Assembly (NCBI GenBank): GCA_018830205.1 | Contig: JAHJSX010000195.1 | Coordinates: 1-6,191 of the forward strand | Direction of reading: 5' to 3' | Length of the DNA stretch: 6,191 nucleotides | Source: an archaeon | GTDB lineage: Archaea > Hydrothermarchaeota > Hydrothermarchaeia > Hydrothermarchaeales > Hydrothermarchaeaceae | Shown here: piece after piece, positions 5,588-6,191 of the stretch | Layout: each line of letters starts with the position of its first letter | Position numbering within the stretch: position 1 is the stretch's first letter | The notes under the pieces: generated by a model | The model's database searches: none | What the model was told of the DNA's origin: nothing | What the model saw: only the letters and a program-made list of their open reading frames with translations | Position numbers and translations under genes: made by a program

Positions 5588-6075
5588 CATTTATCAAACA
5601 CACCGAGAGTTGGTACAAGGGAGAGGCTTTTGAGTTCGGAATGCTCATCATCTTCGGCACCCTGTTGGTGATCCTGGCGCTCTACTTCTGGAAGTTCGGT
5701 CACACCTCGACTTCCCGTGTGCTGGTCATCCCTTTCCTCGTGGTCGGTCTCTTTTGGGGGATTGCCGGAGGATTCGGAACTTATCGCAACAGCGTTCGCA
5801 TCGAAAAGATGCGCGTCGACTACAAACAGGATCCCGGCGCCTTCGTAAAAAGCGAGAAGAAGCGGGTCGAGGGGTTCCTCGGCATATATCGCCCACTGCT
5901 CATCGGCTGGACCGTGCTGGTCCTCATCGGCCTGTCCCTGTTCCACTTCTGGGGAGGGAACCTCGGCCGCGCCATCGGCTTGGCCGCGATCCTCTTCGCT
6001 GTCGCGGGATTGATGGTCGACCACACCTCGGAGCACAACGCCCGCGTTTATTGTTCCCCTCGCCTAAAAGCATGA
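5584..6075 (+). CDS. Four-helix membrane protein of unknown function
   Basis: 163 residues. Four hydrophobic segments are predicted by eye: ~18-36, 46-64, 103-121 and 128-146. Between helices 2 and 3 is a charged loop (~67-102) with FVKSEKKRVEGF, rich in lysine and arginine. The N-terminal ESWYKGEAFEFGM and C-terminal HNARVY look like conserved signatures. I recognise the pattern as a small uncharacterised integral membrane family but cannot assign a function. AAAGGAG (5571-5577) is well placed 6 bases before the ATG. That signal sits inside the end of the truncated SDR, and the two frames overlap by 4 bases. The company of SDR genes and an ArsR-type regulator hints at a membrane-linked redox or lipid role, which is only inference. 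Confidence 0.82.
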   Translation: MTFIKHTESWYKGEAFEFGMLIIFGTLLVILALYFWKFGHTSTSRVLVIPFLVVGLFWGIAGGFGTYRNSVRIEKMRVDYKQDPGAFVKSEKKRVEGFLGIYRPLLIGWTVLVLIGLSLFHFWGGNLGRAIGLAAILFAVAGLMVDHTSEHNARVYCSPRLKA

Positions 6076-6118
6076 CGGTTTGAGACGAACACAACCGGAC
6101 TAATTCGCTTCTCCATTG

Positions 6119-6136
6119 CGGTGGCGGTAGCCACCG
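6119..6136 (+). promoter_or_regulatory. Hairpin directly before a ribosome-binding site
   Basis: CGGTGGC (6119-6125), loop GGTA, GCCACCG (6130-6136): a perfect 7-bp stem that ends one base before AAAAGGAG (6137-6144). It has no following T-run, so it is not a simple terminator. Its position suggests control of translation or RNA stability for the gene starting at 6152, perhaps after processing of the upstream transcript. Confidence 0.4.
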
Positions 6137-6151
6137 AAAAGGAGAGGCGAG

Positions 6152-6191
6152 ATGGCTACAGACGAAACAAGAAATCACGAAAAGGGAAATG
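6152..6191 (+). CDS. Start of an unidentified gene, cut by the window end
   Basis: ATG at 6152 lies 7 bases after a strong AAAAGGAG (6137-6144). The 13 visible codons read MATDETRNHEKGN with no stop, then the window ends. The polar, charged N-terminus shows no signal peptide. Too little is visible to suggest a family. It is on the same strand, 76 bp after the membrane protein gene, so it probably belongs to the same transcription unit. Confidence 0.6.
   Translation, partial: MATDETRNHEKGN

Noticed and set aside
1..6191. CRISPR array, insertion sequence, integrase or transposase
   Set aside because: No regularly spaced repeats, terminal inverted repeats or DDE/tyrosine recombinase motifs were seen in any plausible frame.

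Overview
The window is GC-rich, and every convincing gene lies on the + strand. I can only suggest a GC-rich, probably Gram-negative or environmental bacterium. Nothing in the sequence fixes the taxon, and the family mix (AbiE toxin-antitoxin, ArsR regulator, several short-chain dehydrogenases, an uncharacterised four-helix membrane protein) is compatible with Myxococcota or other delta-type lineages, among others.

Layout. (1) Positions 1-537 hold no credible gene. This stretch is less GC-rich than the rest and contains several dyads, a degenerate tRNA-like sequence on the - strand (about 171-255), a 10-bp tandem repeat (270-309), a GC hairpin (400-421) and two near-identical 23-bp inverted repeats (454-476 and 510-532) just ahead of the first gene. 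(2) 538-2021 is a two-gene type IV toxin-antitoxin module: an AbiEi-like antitoxin/repressor and an AbiEii-like nucleotidyltransferase toxin, overlapping by 4 bp. The paired inverted repeats are very likely the antitoxin's own operators. (3) 2022-2514 is a diverged 438-bp tandem duplication of the 3' end of the toxin gene plus its downstream flank. It repeats the last ~127 residues of the toxin in the same frame, with only the toxin stop codon in between. (4) 2598-6191 looks like an ArsR-type regulon: a small winged-helix regulator; a membrane domain fused in frame to a TIP30/HTATIP2-like NAD(P)-binding domain with a strong internal ribosome-binding site; a retinol-dehydrogenase-like SDR; a truncated second SDR; a four-helix membrane protein; and the first 13 codons of a further gene.

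How the parts may work together. AbiEi would repress its own promoter through the two inverted repeats and neutralise AbiEii without forming a complex, as in known AbiE systems. Separately, an 18-bp imperfect palindrome occurs once in front of the ArsR-like gene and once in front of the membrane/oxidoreductase fusion gene, with 15 of 18 bases identical. This suggests that the regulator controls itself and the downstream redox genes through a shared operator. The redox substrate cannot be told from sequence.

The tRNA-like remnant, the toxin-antitoxin module, the partial duplication and the truncated SDR together indicate a region that has been rearranged, possibly the edge of an integrated element. 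No integrase or transposase is visible.
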